Below, one piece after another: positions 20,666 through 22,943 of a stretch of DNA of 22,943 bases; position 1 is the stretch's first letter; every line of letters starts with the position of its first letter. The translations under genes and the position numbers were made by a program. The notes beneath the pieces are model-generated. The model had not been told where the DNA came from and ran no database searches. It worked only from the letters and a program-made list of their open reading frames with translations. The DNA comes from Gammaproteobacteria bacterium (GTDB lineage: Bacteria > Pseudomonadota > Gammaproteobacteria > S012-40), in NCBI GenBank assembly GCA_015491615.1, contig WFVN01000171.1:1-22943 (forward strand), written 5' to 3'.

Positions 20666-22943
20666 CTACCCCTCCAGGGCGACCTTCAGGGCCTCGTCCA
20701 CGTGTTCCAACCAGACGAATTGGAGCTTCTCGCGCGCCGATTGGGGGATGTCCTCGAAGTCCTTCTTGTTGCCCTGGGGCAACATCACCAGCTTGATGCC
20801 GGCATGGGCGGCGGCGATGACCTTCTCCTTGATGCCGCCCACCGGCAGGACCAGGCCGCGCAGGCTGATCTCGCCGGTCATGGCCACGTCCGAGCGCACG
20901 CGCCGCTCGGTGAGCAGGGACACCAGGGCGGTGTAGAGGGTGATGCCGGCGGAAGGGCCGTCTTTGGGAATGGCGCCGGCGGGGATGTGCACGTGGATGT
21001 CGTGTTTCTCGAAGGTCTCCATGGGGATGTCCAAGCCGCGCGCGTGCGCTTTCACCAGGGTGAGGGCCGCCTGGGCGCTCTCCTTCATCACGTCGCCCAA
21101 CTGGCCGGTGAGGATGAGCTTGCCGCTGCCGGGCACCTTGGTGGCCTCGATGAAGAGGATGTCGCCGCCCACCGGCGTCCAGGCGAGGCCGGTGGCGACC
21201 CCGGGCAGGCTGGTGCGCAAGGCCAGCTCGCTCTCGTATTGATGCGGGCCGAGGATCTTGGGCAGGTCCTCGGCGTCCACGCGCACGTGCTCGTTCTGGC
21301 CCTCGGCGATGACCAGGGCGGCGTGGCGGAAGACGGCGCCAATCTTCTGTTCCAGGCGCCGACAACCCGCCTCGCGCGTGTAGTAGCGGACGATGTCCAC
21401 CAGGGCCGCCTCGGTGATCTCGCACTGGTCTTCCGTCAGCCCCGCCAGCTTCCGCTGCCGGCGCACCAGGTAGCGCTTGGCGATCTCCACCTTCTCCTCG
21501 TCCGTGTAGCCGGGCAGTTCGATGACCTCCATGCGGTCACGCAGGGGCCCAGGGATGTTGTCGAGGACATTGGCGGTGGCGATGAAGAACACCTTGCTGA
21601 GGTCGAAGGGGACTCCCAGGTAGTTGTCGCGGAAGGTGCTGTTCTGCTCCGGGTCCAGGACCTCCAGGAGGGCGGCGGCCGGGTCACCCTGGATGCTGGC
21701 GCCGAGCTTGTCGATCTCGTCCAGCATCATCACCGGATTGCGAGTGCCGGCCTTGCGGATGCCCTGGACGATGTTGCCGGGCATGGCCCCCACGTAGGTG
21801 CGTCGGTGGCCGCGGATCTCCGCCTCGTCGTGCACGCCGCCGAGACTCACGCGTACGAACTCCAGCCCCACGGCGCGGGCGATGGAGCGCCCGAGGGAGG
21901 TCTTGCCCACCCCCGGCGGGCCGACGAAGCAGAGGATGGGGCTGCGCCCTTCCGGATTGAGCTTGCGCACCGCCAGGTATTCGAGGATGCGTTTCTTGAT
22001 CTTCTCCAGGCCGTAGTGGTCCTCGTCGAGGATTTTCCGCGCCTTGTCGATGTCGATGTGCTCTTCGGAGAGCACCGACCAGGGTAGGCTGATGAGCCAG
22101 TCTAGATAATTGCGTACCACCGAGTACTCGGCCGCCCCCTCGGGGAGGCGCTCCAGACGCGCCAGTTCGTCCAAGGCCTCCTTCTCCACCTCCTCGGGCA
22201 TCTTCGCTTCGGCGATGGCCTTACGCAGCTCCTCGACCTCGGCGGCCTTGGGTTCCACTTCCCCCAGCTCCCGCTGGATCGCCTTGAGCTGCTCGCGCAG
22301 GATGTATTCCCGCTGGCGCTGGTCCACCGCTTCTTTGGTCTGTTTCTCGATCTCCTTGGTGAGACGCAGGACGGCGAGGCGGTGGGCGAGGAGTTCGGCC
22401 ACCTTCTCCAGGCGCTTCTTGACGTCCAGGGTCTCCAGGACTTCCTGCTTCTGTTCTGGCTCGATGTCGAGGAAGTGGGCTACCAGGTCCGCCAGCAGGC
22501 CCGGGGCGTTGGTGGACTGCACCGCCGCGCCCAGCTCGGCGGGCACGTGGGGCATGAGCTCGAGGGCCTCTTCGATTTCGCGCTTGAGGTGCTCCATGCG
22601 CGCCTCGAGCTCCTCGTCCAGTTCCACTTCCGGCTCTTCCAGGTACTCCACCCGCGCCAGGAGGTAGGGGTGGCCGTCGATGAACTCGCGGATGCGGAAG
22701 CGGCGCAGGCCCTGGACGACGATGTGGTGGCTGCCCTCCTTGGCGGTGACGTATCGGAGGATGGCCGCCTCGGTGCCGATGGCGTAGAGGTCGTCGGGAC
22801 CGGGTTCCTCCACCGCCGGGTCCTTCTGCTGGACGATGCCCAGGGGGCGTTCGTTCTTGGCCGCCTCCTGGGCGGCGGCGATGGAACGTTCGCGGCCCAC
22901 GGAGAGGGGCAGGACCATGCCGGGATAGACCACGGTGCTACGC
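20666..22943 (-). CDS. lon: ATP-dependent protease Lon, 5'-truncated
   Basis: Lon is a hexameric AAA+ serine protease that degrades damaged and regulatory proteins in the cytoplasm. The fragment covers about 758 residues up to the right edge. It has the N-terminal substrate domain (starting in VVYPGMVLPL), a coiled-coil region, Walker A GPPGVGKTS, Walker B VMMLDEIDK, and the protease domain with catalytic Ser in KDGPSAGIT (codon 20951-20953) and Lys in GGIKEKV (codon 20828-20830). Compared with E. coli Lon (784 residues) only about 15-25 N-terminal residues and the start codon are missing. The promoter lies outside the window. The FkbM-type gene follows 48 bases downstream. Confidence 0.96.
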   Translation of the reverse strand, partial: RSTVVYPGMVLPLSVGRERSIAAAQEAAKNERPLGIVQQKDPAVEEPGPDDLYAIGTEAAILRYVTAKEGSHHIVVQGLRRFRIREFIDGHPYLLARVEYLEEPEVELDEELEARMEHLKREIEEALELMPHVPAELGAAVQSTNAPGLLADLVAHFLDIEPEQKQEVLETLDVKKRLEKVAELLAHRLAVLRLTKEIEKQTKEAVDQRQREYILREQLKAIQRELGEVEPKAAEVEELRKAIAEAKMPEEVEKEALDELARLERLPEGAAEYSVVRNYLDWLISLPWSVLSEEHIDIDKARKILDEDHYGLEKIKKRILEYLAVRKLNPEGRSPILCFVGPPGVGKTSLGRSIARAVGLEFVRVSLGGVHDEAEIRGHRRTYVGAMPGNIVQGIRKAGTRNPVMMLDEIDKLGASIQGDPAAALLEVLDPEQNSTFRDNYLGVPFDLSKVFFIATANVLDNIPGPLRDRMEVIELPGYTDEEKVEIAKRYLVRRQRKLAGLTEDQCEITEAALVDIVRYYTREAGCRRLEQKIGAVFRHAALVIAEGQNEHVRVDAEDLPKILGPHQYESELALRTSLPGVATGLAWTPVGGDILFIEATKVPGSGKLILTGQLGDVMKESAQAALTLVKAHARGLDIPMETFEKHDIHVHIPAGAIPKDGPSAGITLYTALVSLLTERRVRSDVAMTGEISLRGLVLPVGGIKEKVIAAAHAGIKLVMLPQGNKKDFEDIPQSAREKLQFVWLEHVDEALKVALEG

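Noticed and set aside
19826..22087. Long open frame on the plus strand (about 753 codons) opposite lon and the FkbM gene
   Set aside because: Composition is low-complexity His/Gln/Gly/Asp, no motif is visible, and the opposite strand carries a complete Lon protein.

Overview
The window is GC-rich, densely coded DNA from a gammaproteobacterium outside the Enterobacterales. The evidence is the neighbourhoods: pabC-mltG-tmk-holB-pilZ-tatD (the order known from Pseudomonas and relatives with type IV pili), surE-pcm-nlpD-rpoS, and alaC-hom-thrC. A Chromatiales/Ectothiorhodospiraceae-like or pseudomonad-like host fits, but I cannot fix the genus. The first 27 bases are not genomic: they are the end of an Illumina Nextera transposase adapter. 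The contig therefore starts inside pabC with a library artefact. It ends inside lon.

Layout: 28-4617 (+) is a tight operon of folate (pabC), cell-wall (mltG), nucleotide/replication (tmk, holB), pilus (pilZ) and tRNA/DNA-processing (tatD) genes. 4535-6346 (-) is an acyl-CoA ligase that overlaps tatD tail to tail. 6504-8594 (+) is the most unusual gene: a cytoplasmic response-regulator receiver domain joined by a long disordered linker and one membrane span to a periplasmic membrane-fusion (efflux adaptor) protein. 8643-10513 (-) holds an unknown lipoprotein, a DUF2062 membrane protein and an Smr-domain protein. 10586-14419 (+) is the stationary-phase/stress cluster surE-pcm-(YqaA/DedA)-nlpD-rpoS, with a hairpin-rich rpoS leader. 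14436-14867 (-) is a small Mth938-like protein. 15021-18637 (+) is alaC-hom-thrC, for alanine and threonine synthesis. 18823-19110 (+) is a DUF3579 protein. 19147-22943 (-) is lon followed by an FkbM methyltransferase and an overlapping 2OG-Fe(II) oxygenase.

Most of the window is conserved housekeeping DNA, with no mobile element, CRISPR array, tRNA or rRNA that I can see. The candidates for something new are the receiver-adaptor fusion at 6504-8594 and the two-gene methyltransferase/hydroxylase cassette behind lon, whose first gene has its ribosome-binding site inside a predicted hairpin. Starts are often GTG or TTG (mltG, surE, the lipoprotein, the fusion gene, nlpD, alaC), and many genes overlap by 4-17 bases, so translational coupling is common here.
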